A stretch of DNA of 64,000 bases, from the NCBI GenBank assembly GCA_003184365.1, contig NKYR01000032.1, forward strand, positions 62,001 through 126,000. Reading direction: 5' to 3'. Below the pieces are notes generated by a model. The model did not search any database, was not told where the DNA came from, and saw only the letters and a list, made by a program, of their open reading frames with translations. A program made the translations under genes and the position numbers. Shown one piece after another: positions 21,516 through 31,422 of the stretch (position 1 is the first letter of the stretch; every line of letters starts with the position of its first letter). This stretch comes from Evernia prunastri (lineage: Eukaryota > Ascomycota > Lecanoromycetes > Lecanorales > Parmeliaceae).

Positions 21516-21760
21516 TGTTACGGACGTACCCTAGGTGTCAGGCACATAGGGAGTGTTTATGGCTATGTGTCTAGCACATAGAGTGTTTATTGGTTATTGA
21601 CACATTCCCATTGACACATAGGCTAGCGGGGATTCTTCCTAGTATTTAAGCGCTCTTCTTCTGTACATATTTCCTCCTTATCTAGTTGTCTTATTCAATT
21701 TACCCCCATTAGACTTGACTCTGGGCACGGTTCTGACAGAGTGTCAGCTGAATAAAGTAA
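21516..21760 (+). repeat. LTR, 5' portion with TATA-like box
   Basis: Begins TGTTACGGAC directly after the polypurine tract. It contains GTATTTAAGCGC, a plausible TATA element, and later GAATAAAG, a plausible polyadenylation signal. It diverges from the 20821 copy after 21570, and the GTAACA right end is not seen, so it is truncated or mis-assembled. Confidence 0.55.
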
Positions 21761-22175
21761 AATTTTGATATTTTCGTGACGCCTTGAATCTTCAATAATA
21801 CGGAATTTTGAGCTCAGACGCTTCCCAACTCGAGCTCGAAAATCATCTACTCTATACCTAAAATGGTAAGCCTTCGGATATAGTTGAAGCTCTTTACCCG
21901 AAAGAGATAGCTTGGGTGTGGGAGAAGCGTCTGAGGACTGAGGCAATGAAGGAAAAGATGTGACTCGCTACGGCTAAACTTCGGGAGCCTCTATCACTTC
22001 ATGAGGTGCTCTCGTTCCAGTTTTGAAGAACAATACTATTTCTAAATATCCTAGGTCAACGATCCGCTAGTCTTAACAGGATGACAGAGGATCCTTTGGC
22101 TACGAACGCGATTGGTTTCCTCCCTCAGCTCCCTTACCTTCCTGATCAAGACTCCCGTAGCAGATCTGTAGCACC

Positions 22176-23072
22176 ATGGACACCTTAAGGCTACCTGCAG
22201 GCCATATTTCGACCCGATCTCTTACATCTCGTATCAAAATAGCAAATCCCATCAACATAAAATCTCCCGCAGGCCAAGAGACCTGGCCCGAATATCTACG
22301 CATGCAGTACCCAGGCGCCACCATAATCTACGACTCAGGTCCTTTTGGCGACGTTGAAATTCGCCTACCACCCCACCCCAGCGAGGAAGGCGCAGCTCTT
22401 TTGGCGCACTACCTCTGGGACTCCAGCCTACTACTAAGCCAGCTAATCACCGACTCGGCTCAACACAAACACGATCCGCGCTGGAGCGTGCAAGGCTTAG
22501 AAGTGCTAGAGCTTGGTTCGGGAACCGGACTAGTTGGTATAATGTGTGCGCTGGCTGATGCGAAGCGTGCGGTATTGACGGACTATCCTTCTTCTGAGGT
22601 CCTTGAGAACATACGAAGAAATGTCGAGACAAACATGGTGTCTCGCCAGCAAGCATCGTCCCTGAAAGGGTTGACTAAGGTATCAGTCCAAGCGCACAAG
22701 TGGGGCGATTTACACGAAGATTTCGCGAAGTCAAACGCGCATAAATTCACACGCGTCCTGGCGACAGGCTGTCTTTGGCTGCCTGAGCAGCACAAAAATA
22801 TTGCAGCGTCCATGGCGCATTTTCTGGCGAAGAGTGAAAAGGCTGAGATTTGGGCGGTCTCAGGGTTCTTTTTGGGAAGAGAAAAGCTAGCGAGGTTCTT
22901 TGATATCGCACTAGGGAAGGGTCTGGACGTCAAAGAAGTGTTTGAACAGAATGCTGTAGGTGCTAGGAGGGGGTGGATGGTGAATCGAGGGGTGGAACAT
23001 GAGAAAGACACCTTGGAGCAAGGCTGGCTTTTAGTGATTGTACTTGGTCAAAGGCAAAGCGAAGCTCAGTGA
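22176..23072 (+). CDS. Class I SAM-dependent methyltransferase, EFM7/NNT1-like (MTF16 family)
   Basis: An intronless 298-aa protein. Motif I is GLEVLELGSGTGLVGI (residues 107-122), followed by an acidic strand end in VLTDYPS that should bind the SAM ribose. The upstream GAALLAHYLWDSSLLLSQLI helix and the later TRVLATGCLWLPEQHKNI segment match the lysine/nicotinamide methyltransferase-16 family, which includes yeast Efm7/Nnt1 and related protein-lysine methyltransferases. At the DxxY position typical of protein methyltransferases this protein reads ATGCLW, a deviation from the usual acidic motif, so substrate and even activity are uncertain. Length (about 260-300 aa) fits. It begins about 400 bp after the gypsy LTR and reads as intact, single-copy coding sequence. 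Confidence 0.8.
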   Translation: MDTLRLPAGHISTRSLTSRIKIANPINIKSPAGQETWPEYLRMQYPGATIIYDSGPFGDVEIRLPPHPSEEGAALLAHYLWDSSLLLSQLITDSAQHKHDPRWSVQGLEVLELGSGTGLVGIMCALADAKRAVLTDYPSSEVLENIRRNVETNMVSRQQASSLKGLTKVSVQAHKWGDLHEDFAKSNAHKFTRVLATGCLWLPEQHKNIAASMAHFLAKSEKAEIWAVSGFFLGREKLARFFDIALGKGLDVKEVFEQNAVGARRGWMVNRGVEHEKDTLEQGWLLVIVLGQRQSEAQ

Positions 23073-24497
23073 GAGTCGGCGTTCTAAGACTGCCTGCTTG
23101 GCTCTTTTGATGTGTACCTTCTGAGTGATAGGGCACGGGACTTTGAGATCAGCATAAAGGCAGAAAGAACAAGAGTAAGGGAGCAAATAGTGGCGCACAA
23201 CTATTGGCTGGTAACACTCTTTGTCATCAAATCAGCAAACAGGACCTCAAATTCACACAGCTCCTTTGACCCAACGGTCTAAATACGCACAAGAAACCTA
23301 CCAAGGGCTCAGCCTTGACTGCACCGCTAACATCCCCTCTTAGTCCACATCTTCAACACTCGTCAACTTCATAAACGACTCTCCGGGTACTTACCCGTAT
23401 TGAGTAAAACATTCACTGCAACACGTTCTCCGACTGTCCCATCTCCCTTTTGGATTTCGGATCGAGCAACATTGCTTCACAACTTATCACGTCCACTCTG
23501 AAATTCTTGACAGGCTTCGGCCACGGCGAGTCGATTTCACGACGACATACAAACATAAATGAAGACAAGATATTGTAAAGAAGAGATAATCAAATGCAAA
23601 GCATATGAACAGCTAGAGGCGAATTGTAACAATCAGATGCAAAGCAACTGAACAGCCAAAGGCACATCGTAAGCAAGCCTTCCTTCCTCCCTCATGGCTC
23701 CAGGACCTCTTGACGGATTTCTTCTTTTTTTGACACCCAGTAGGTTACACCGAGACGGAGAAAAGGTATGAAGGCTCCTTTGTAGCGTCATTTAGTAAAA
23801 GTGGCGGACTGCACCCCATATTACGATGGGTTCATTAAAATATTGTCAAATTCCTTCTCCGTATTGACAACAGCCTTCGATCAGCTGCTTCCTCAAGATT
23901 AAGAATGAAGCATCAATTGAGGTGAAAGCAAGGCAGCTATGCCAGTAACGGATACAATACGCATATACAAAGACCCGTCGTCAAAAAGGGTTAATTTAGG
24001 CAAGAAGTCTGCTTTAGAATTGGAGGGATTTTACATGAAGCCTGCTTCGGAAGAAATCGAAAAGCCTTGAATGAGAGATATGGTTACTAGCTCTATTTTA
24101 GGGTCTCTCTCGTCAAGGGCAAAAAGACTAGAGTTCTTATTAATGTATTGTGAGCTGTGCAAAGGAACACCGTGGATTGATTATAGCTTTTTGAGAACGC
24201 GTCATGGTAGACTATCCAGATCATGGGCTTTTTTTCAGAATGTTTAAGACCTTAGACGGCTACCAAGATACCCCTGACTTCCGTTGACCACTATGTACAT
24301 TCCTAGATCATCCTTTGATCGCTCGTTACTGGCGCAACTCAGTACTTCGCCACTATCTAATAATTGATCCGTGCGCTCGAATTGCAGTGAGGTCACATCT
24401 TGAAACAGTTTCTCTCGTAAGCAGCAGCCGAGACCGCATCGCTTATCCTCCTCGAAGACTACTGACGCCAAATCCAAACGTCGATCGATGCGCAGCG
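23073..24497. other. Intergenic, no gene seen
   Basis: About 1.4 kb between the methyltransferase (plus) and the 2EXR-type gene (minus), which converge here. It contains a two-copy 43-bp repeat at 23589-23674. ORF 24244-24540 (minus) overlaps the gene end without a motif. Confidence 0.5.
23589..23674. repeat. Two-copy 43-bp tandem repeat
   Basis: AATCAAATGCAAAGC at 23589 recurs as AATCAGATGCAAAGC at 23632. The rest of each copy (GAACAGC, A-rich, GGC, ...GTAA) is similar with scattered substitutions. No function is apparent. Confidence 0.6.
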
Positions 24498-25280
24498 TTA
24501 GGGTTTCCACTCGAAGGGACGGAATGACATCTCTACCCACAAGAAAGGACGTTCTTCAACCCTCTTCGACGTCGCTGGCCCCAAAATAGGCTCCAATGCT
24601 GCCTTGATCCTCAAAGTGAAAAGATCCAACTTCGATATGTTCCTTATGGTCATGATATGGCCGTCATCTGTTGTCAGGATTCTCCGGTCATGTTGACAGT
24701 TCATGATGATTGTCACAGCCCGGAAGCCGGTTGATGTCGCAAAGGCCTTGAATAGGGTGTCGGAAGCACAGTCCTGAGAGACGTATCCCTTTTCGCCGTA
24801 ATCCAGGGTAATCTGACATGACTCCCGCATGACCTCAGACCCTCCAAAGTACCCAATCTGTCTGTGGTCGAATGGCCATCGTCTTGCCGATTCGAAGCCC
24901 CCCACATTCAGCTGTAATTCGATGTTCTGAATCAGTTTGGTTGCTTTCAAACCTATGACTCTTGTGCGATCAGGAGCTGTCACACGAAAGTGTCCCCAGC
25001 GTCCGAACCATAGAAAGAAGATACAATGCCGTGCCGAGGTCTCGGCTACCTTAGTGCGAACCAATTTGGAAGTCTTGAAAATATCAAGTCTGCCCCGTTT
25101 TCGCCCGGCCGTGCTCGCAATTTTCTCATAGACGATGCATCGAATTTCGGCTGGGAGTCTCAAAAATGGATGGAAGGTAGCATCCACGCTGACTGGTTGG
25201 TATCCAGTCTCTACGGCTTCGATGTTGGATGCTGTGCCTGTGAGACCATTTTTTTCAGCCCTCTTAGGAGGGTATCTCAT
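24498..25280 (-). CDS. 2EXR / F-box-like domain protein
   Basis: An intronless 260-aa protein. TFHPFLRLPAEIRCIVYEKI (about residues 35-54) matches the 2EXR signature found in very large fungal gene families: an FxxFxxLPxEIRxxIYE helix related to F-box entry helices. Later segments (AETSARHCIFFLWFGRWGHF, LIQNIELQL, FRAVTIIMNC) have the pattern of the conserved strand-rich body. Function is unknown for the family; a role in protein interaction is a guess. The frame is clean from ATG to stop and no splice signals are needed. The neighbouring genes give no functional clue. Confidence 0.7.
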   Translation of the reverse strand: MRYPPKRAEKNGLTGTASNIEAVETGYQPVSVDATFHPFLRLPAEIRCIVYEKIASTAGRKRGRLDIFKTSKLVRTKVAETSARHCIFFLWFGRWGHFRVTAPDRTRVIGLKATKLIQNIELQLNVGGFESARRWPFDHRQIGYFGGSEVMRESCQITLDYGEKGYVSQDCASDTLFKAFATSTGFRAVTIIMNCQHDRRILTTDDGHIMTIRNISKLDLFTLRIKAALEPILGPATSKRVEERPFLWVEMSFRPFEWKP

Positions 25281-26810
25281 GCTGGTTTCGTGGAGTCAAT
25301 GAGCTTTTGCTGTTGTTATGTTCTTGAAGTTTTCTATTCCAAGGGAGTACCGAGTCGATGCTGAGTTGCAGTAACTAAAAGAGGTGCGAGCGTGTGAGAA
25401 TAAGAGGCCGGGTGTGATGTGTCAATTTTCTAGTAAGTGTTGTTGGCTGATGCTTCCGAATCAGGACACAAACCAATGTCCGGCTGAGAATCCGAGGCAA
25501 GAAAGTGATAACCTACTGAACATAACCAATCTTCGCCTAAACACAACGGTAGATTTATGAAACCCTTCCAAATCAAAGGTGTTATCGGCTACTGGCGCTA
25601 TTGCAATGTCCTGCGCCACCAATGATCGGAGTAAAAAACGCGTAAGAACCCCGATGACAGCGCTGAGACGAAGGTAGGGCTGAACAAGAGATCCACTGTG
25701 ATTTCACTGACGTGCCTATCAAGCCATCGCCCACACAGTACTTGGGAGACTCTCTTCCCTTCTAGGGTTTTCTTTTGGCCTGATCTTAATCCAGATTCTT
25801 CGGCTGGAGAGAAGGCTCAATTATACAACATGGACAATAAGGTTCTTAAGGGATTCACCTCTTCAAAGATGTCGTACGAATCCATAGCTTGTTGAGATAT
25901 CCTGATATGCTATGCATACGACAAGAGAGATGCATAGAAGGCTTCCGAAAAGCCGTCGGCAATGGGGCCTCTCAGTCTTCCTCTTCGTTTCCAACAATTG
26001 CATCGTCTTTTGAGAAGCGCTTGGCGAGGCGGAACCGTGAGCGATGAACGATCTCTTGGTTTACTGTGCCCTATCCTGGTATTATCTGGCGAATCTTTGT
26101 TGGAGGTACAGAACCTGTCGAACCGCTGCCGTGACGCTTACTAGAACTAACCATGTTTCCTGTAGACTTGGACAATTTTGCAAGCCGCGTTTGAAAGTTC
26201 GGGGTATTTTAGGCATGAATTGGCTTGGTATCTTCAATGGCCGCTGTAGCTGATGCAGGCTTCGTTTGCTTTCAAAAAAAAGTCCACAGTGTGCGGCCGG
26301 AAGACTGCCGGATTTGGGCTCTGGCACCCCAGAAACCAGTGTTTAAGCATAGTTCACAAGCTTTGGGATAAAATCATTGGTCTGCTTCTTGTAGATCAAA
26401 TATGTTAGAAGACATCTTGAGAGGTGGAGAATTCGGAAGACTTCGGAAAGCGCAGACTGAAATTGACCCAGTTGCACTCTATCCTCGCAACAGTGATGTC
26501 CTTTGAAGAGTAGTGGCAGGCAGAGTCAAAACCCAGCAGACGCCAGATACTACAAAGAGGAAATTGCCTCAGCTGTCCCACACCATTTTGAGTATAGAGC
26601 GGAAATATTCCGCATACAACTTTGAAAGTGGGGGCGGCTAAACTTCGGATGTATCGGCATACTTTCCAAACACAAGGTCTCTGTTTACTTTACTTTTCAA
26701 CGAAGCCAACTTTACCGAACGTACACAACAAGAACACCGAGAACGTCCGCAACACACTACGCCGTATTCATAATTGTACATATTTACCCACATAGAGGCG
26801 GTATGCCAGA
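25281..26810. other. Intergenic, no gene seen
   Basis: About 1.5 kb between divergently transcribed genes. Several short ORFs on both strands (for example 25962-26144 and 26082-26327) show no motif. The two flanking promoters should lie here. Confidence 0.5.
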
Positions 26811-29234
26811 ATGACCGCAAAACAATCATCGGCAGCGGTAGGTCCGAGCTTCACTTCACCCACGCTTTGATTCATGCACTTTAACTGCAGGGGCCCGCCT
26901 ACATGCATCAGATACTAACTGATCTTTCAGATGAGAGATGACCCTCACCAGAAAATGGAAAAGGCCGACGAATCCGTATCATCGAGAACAAGAGACTTGA
27001 ATTCCTGGACCAACCCCCGAAAGCGACCTCGCAGCTACGACCCAACAGCACAGCTGAATATCACGATTGATGAAGATATCCGGCGGCATTCTGACGAGGT
27101 CACTGACCGTCATACACCGAAACGGATGCGGGGAGAAGAGTGGCCTCTCAAAATGAACGATGCAGCCGAACCTGACGGCTTCTCTCAGCCAGCACAGAGA
27201 AAATCACCCGCACCCCGCCAGAAGCGGAGTAGTCTTTTGAGCCTACGACCGTCAAAGTTCGTAGAAGGTAGCATGAACGACAAAGTTAGCCAGCGGCCTC
27301 CAAGTCTGTACATACGTGAAGAGGAGGCAATGGAGCAGTATACAAGTGCGAATATGGAAGATTTGGATATGGTCTTTGATGCAGGGATCGAATCGAACAA
27401 ACCCTCCGGCATGTTTCGGTTTGGCAAAGTCCTCGCTAACGCTTTCAACTCTGTCAACGTCTGGCATGGGCTCAACGGCATTCGGAAGGAGAAAGAAAGG
27501 GAGAATCAAGCGAAGCCAGAGAGAGACGTCCTGAAGGCTAAGGCGGAGCTCAAATATGCCGAGCTAAAACAGAGCGGTTACAAAGGAACTCAGAATGCTC
27601 CGCATCGTCCGGAGAGTCAGGAGGTTCCATCAATCCAAAATAAGGATATCGATGATTCTCGACGGACTTCTTTCCGTGACTCCGGTGTAGACGTCACTGG
27701 ATATCGGTCTTCACTTGATCGAAAAGACAGTGATAAACCCATTATCTCGACTGAGAGTCTCATGCCTCCTCCACCTATGACAGCTGGTCTTCGTTCTACA
27801 AGCCCTTTCTCTGACGCTAGTTCAGGGCGCCGATCATCTCTTCACTTTCGCAAACCCTCGTTGGAGGGTCTGAAGAGAGTCAAGTCCCAGATTCACTTGC
27901 CATCTAAGAAGAGACACGCCGAGGCTGCTTCATCTGTGCCATCGAGCGAGACATCTGATGCTGCAGGGTCGGGGCTACGTAGAGAGGTGTCAAAGAGAGA
28001 CATCGCAAAGCAATACAAGCTCAGTAAGAAAGTGAGCGATCTCGAAAATAAGCTTGATGCTGCCCGTCGGCAATTAGAACTGTCGATTCAAGAGGCTCCA
28101 CCTGTTCCGGATCTTCCTACGCGCATTGGACGGAAACCATTTGTGCCAGGGGCTCTTGCTTCTCTCCCTTCTGAAAGGCTCCTGACACCGCAAACCCATA
28201 ACGGAAATGGTGCTAGAAATAAAAGTAACGAACAACCCACTAGCGCTGTCGACGCGTATGATGGCAACACAAGCACAGACGACAAAGGCGATAAATTAGA
28301 AGATTTCAACCTCAAAATCAAGAATGAGAGTATAGAGGCAGGGCAACAGGCGTTGTGGGACCAAAGAGCACGTGAAGTTGCGGCACGCAATGCTGCAGCA
28401 CGTCAATCCAAGGCGTTGGAATCCGATACCGAAATCCCTGGCGTCTTGGAGTCAGCAGCACGTCAGACAAAGGCTTCGAAACCCGATCCCGCAATCAATG
28501 CGGTTCTAGGGTCCGACGCAGCAAAGGTTTCTGTATCGAAGAACAAGGGCGGAAGACCTAGGAAATCTCAGGAAATCAGAGACCCCAGCAGCCATAATTC
28601 CTTTGGAGTACACAAAAGCAGGCCCAAGGCCTACGCAAAGACTCCCCAAAATTCGCCCATGATGAACAAGGATGAAGTGCCACCTCTTCCTGCGAAGGCC
28701 ACAGTTTTCGATCCGACGAAAGTCGACCAGGCCAACATCATGGCCATGCGCGCCATTCCTGATAGCCACATACCGTTCGGAAAGGCCTGGGACGATATGA
28801 AAAACCTTCGAAAGCAGTATCCTCATGCAACAGAATTCGATTTGGTAGCATACATAAGCAGCCAACCCGCACCAAAGAAGGTCACAGATCACACTTCAGT
28901 GTCGCATGGAGACCGTCCATCATCACCATTCCTCGGTCGTCCTGGTTCCACCTCACCCATGAAGACCCGAGCCCGATCATCAAATCGTGGCATCTCCCCT
29001 CCACCGCCGAGCGTATCCTCTGCGAAGAAATTCCACAGAGACCTCGACATGGAGAAGTCGCCTATTCCTGCCGATCCAAGATCCCCTGAAGCCGATGAAG
29101 AGGCGGATTCGTTCGCTACGGACGCGCCACTGAAGACGTTTGGGAAAGCCCGGGAAGGTCCACGAGCGAGTACGGACAAGCCTTTGCCCGGCATCAAGCG
29201 AGAGGAGTTCGAGTGGGACGATGACGTCTTCTGA
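26811..29234 (+). CDS. Large disordered, probably nuclear protein of unknown function
   Basis: Two exons, 26811-26837 and 26931-29234, give 776 aa. Exon 1 codes only nine residues (MTAKQSSAA). It is added because the second exon is preceded by a textbook branch site and acceptor (TACTAAC, then TTTCAG) and a GTAGGT donor lies in phase 93 bp upstream. The protein is rich in Ser, Arg, Lys and Pro. Nuclear-localisation-like clusters include PRKRPRSYDP, PKRMRGEEW and KKRHAEA, and a short coiled coil (LSKKVSDLENKLDAARRQLE) lies near the middle. A conserved-looking block, IPFGKAWDDMKNLRKQYPHA, is followed by EFDLVAYI, and the protein ends in an acidic EFEWDDDVF tail. No catalytic domain is visible. 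It may be a chromatin- or RNA-associated protein; that is inference from composition. Confidence 0.8.
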
Positions 29235-29793
29235 GATATTGTCTCCAGAAAGCATTACGGCAGCAGCACCTGTTCACATGACAATGAAGCCGGAGTCCGG
29301 GTTAGAGCAGATCCTTCAAAGCCCGTGAATTTGTTCCCCAAAGGCCGTGAGAGTTCCTCAGACTCGAATATCAGCACTGCCTCCTTGGTCCTCACCACCA
29401 AAAGGAATGATGAGCACGATCTCTCTTTGCATATTCCCCTTTCCTTTACTTTTCTCTTCTCTTCTCTTCTCTTTTCTTCTCTCCAGATTGTATAACCCCA
29501 ACTGCGACAGATTTTTTGATTTTTTTTCTTTACGAAGCGGTCATGTGGCCTGGAAAAATTGGACATAGGAGGCGTTGGGAGCACGAACTGAACATGAAAA
29601 ATGAACACGGACATGAACATGAAAGAAAACATCCTTCATGATGAAGATACTGTAGATAAAGCTTGGCTTTTTGTCTAATACTGGGCCTTGGGCCGCATGC
29701 TGTATGATAGATGAGGACATGCAATTGAGAGTCGTGCATATTCATGATTACCATTAGGACGGACTGCCTTCCTTCTTTCCTGCCATCCTTCCT
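29235..29793. other. Convergent intergenic region
   Basis: Holds the 3' ends of the two converging genes. It contains a pyrimidine microsatellite (TTCTC repeats, about 29450-29480) and no gene. Confidence 0.6.
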
Positions 29794-31422
29794 TCATGCC
29801 GAATCGCTAGAGCTGCTATCTCGACTACTTCCACTACCGACGTCACCCACATCGTCCATCGGTCCCATCCCCAACCCCATCAACTGCCTCCCTGGATCTT
29901 CATCCAGGGGCGCCGTCTCGTTTCGCACCGTTTCACCTCCCATCCCACTACCTACCCCTTCATCCCCCATCCCGCTCCCTAAACCCTCACCCCCCATCCC
30001 GCTCCCTAACCCCTCATCCCCCATCCCGCTCCCTACCCCCTCGTCCCCCATCCCCACATCACCGTCTCCCGCACCACCCGCTTCGCCTTCCGCCGCCGCC
30101 ACCGCCGCCGCCGCCACCCCAACCCCGACAGCCTCCATCTCCTCCTCCCACCAGCGCTTAAAAACGGCGACGCGCTCGCTCCTCTCCCTTGCCAAGCGCT
30201 TCCCCTCGCCCGTCTTCATGAGCCCCTCCAGCCTCGCGAGCTTATCCTCGAAATGCTGCACCGTGGCGGCGAAAGCGCGTCCCCTGGCGGCGCCGTGGGC
30301 GAAGGCGCGGGCGACGCCGATGGCGCCGAGGGCGTCGAGGCGGTCTGCGTCCTGGACGATGGCGAGCTCGGGGAAGCGGCGCAGGGCGGAGAGGTGGATG
30401 GCTGGGTGCTGGGTCTCGGTCGTGTAGGAGACGGAGGCGCAGATGATGGAGACGGTGATGGCGATGTGGGGGGGCCAATTGAGGGCGATGAGGTGGGATT
30501 CTACGGCCGGGGTTGTGGGGGGGATTGGGATGGGCGCTGGGGCTGTTGTGAGGTGTTGTGGCTGGGAGTGAGGAGGAGGAGGAGGTGGAGGGTGGAGGGT
30601 TGGGTCGATGGGGGAGGTGGTTGGGTAGTGCGGGTCCATGTTTGACGGCGGGGAGGGGAGGGAGCTGTGGATGGGCGCGGGGCTAGGGGCGGGCTGCTGG
30701 TACTTGTGGTCGTCGATGTCGTGCATCAGCGCCACGAGCTCCGTGATGGTGTCGTCGAACTTGACGTTCTTGTACTTCTTCTGCTCGACCCTTTGGATCT
30801 CCATGCTCAGCGCCACGACCCGCTGGACGTGCTCGTAGTCGTGGGACGCGTCGAACCGCGCCGCCGCCATGTACTCCCGGACGAACTCCCTTGTCCGGGC
30901 CAGGAGCTGCCGCGTCATGGCCCGGCTCAGGTTCACGCTGGGCTCCCGCCGCTGCTGCTTTTTCTTCGGCCTCCGCTTCTCCGCGTTGGTCACCACGTTG
31001 CCCGCCTCGTCCCGCGGCAGCGTCTGCACCCAGAAGCCCTTCTCGTCGCGGGGCTTCACGACCCGCGACGCCTGCCAGCCCAGGCGGCGGACGGTGCGCC
31101 ACATGGTGCTGTCGTCGACCAGGAGGCCGCAGGCGGCCTCGAGGAACTTGCACATGTCCTTGATGTAGGCGTCGGGCCGGTCGGCGAGGTAGAGGCGGAG
31201 GCGCTCCTCGTGGTCCGGGGTGATCTTGGGGGGCCGGCCGGTGCGGGCGGGGCCCTTTTTCTTGGGCAGCCAGACCTCGCCGCAGTTGTCGTAGAGCTTC
31301 TTCATCGCGCGGGCTTTCTTGTCCGAGATGGTGTGCGTGGCCATGATGGTTTTGATGTCGTGGCCCGCGGCTAGGTCGGCTTTGATGCGGGCACGTAGGG
31401 CGGTGGAGAGGGCGCGCGGCAT
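29794..31422 (-). CDS. Fusion of Tc1-like paired DNA-binding region with HD-domain phosphohydrolase
   Basis: An intronless 542-aa protein starting at MPRALST. Residues 3-125 form a bipartite helix-turn-helix region like that of Tc1/mariner transposases. The first helical unit is followed by an AT-hook-like TGRPPK linker (61-66), then a second unit ending STMWRTVRRLGWQASRVVKP. No DDE catalytic domain follows. Instead, residues 165-400 are an HD phosphohydrolase of the bacterial YedJ type: ASHDYEHVQRVVALS (H194), LVALMHDIDD (H234-D235) and IVQDADRLDALGAIG (D358, D360), the metal-binding set. A Pro-rich insert (242-308) interrupts the domain. The C-terminus has four to five Gly-Met-Asp/Glu-rich decapeptide repeats. 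GC content is much higher than in the neighbours. The longer frame to 31476 adds 18 unremarkable residues. Substrate and DNA target are unknown. Confidence 0.85.
   Translation of the reverse strand: MPRALSTALRARIKADLAAGHDIKTIMATHTISDKKARAMKKLYDNCGEVWLPKKKGPARTGRPPKITPDHEERLRLYLADRPDAYIKDMCKFLEAACGLLVDDSTMWRTVRRLGWQASRVVKPRDEKGFWVQTLPRDEAGNVVTNAEKRRPKKKQQRREPSVNLSRAMTRQLLARTREFVREYMAAARFDASHDYEHVQRVVALSMEIQRVEQKKYKNVKFDDTITELVALMHDIDDHKYQQPAPSPAPIHSSLPSPPSNMDPHYPTTSPIDPTLHPPPPPPPHSQPQHLTTAPAPIPIPPTTPAVESHLIALNWPPHIAITVSIICASVSYTTETQHPAIHLSALRRFPELAIVQDADRLDALGAIGVARAFAHGAARGRAFAATVQHFEDKLARLEGLMKTGEGKRLARERSERVAVFKRWWEEEMEAVGVGVAAAAVAAAEGEAGGAGDGDVGMGDEGVGSGMGDEGLGSGMGGEGLGSGMGDEGVGSGMGGETVRNETAPLDEDPGRQLMGLGMGPMDDVGDVGSGSSRDSSSSDSA
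29932..30060 (-). repeat. 30-bp coding minisatellite
   Basis: On the minus strand a 30-bp unit encoding GSGMGDEGVG and close variants is repeated about four times inside the 3' part of the HTH-HD gene. On the plus strand the unit reads as C-rich CCCATCCCGCTCCCTA-type repeats. The repeat keeps the frame. Confidence 0.85.

Noticed and set aside
30667..31374. 235-codon plus-strand ORF opposite the HTH-HD gene
   Set aside because: A consequence of high GC; it has no motif, and the minus frame has clear domains.
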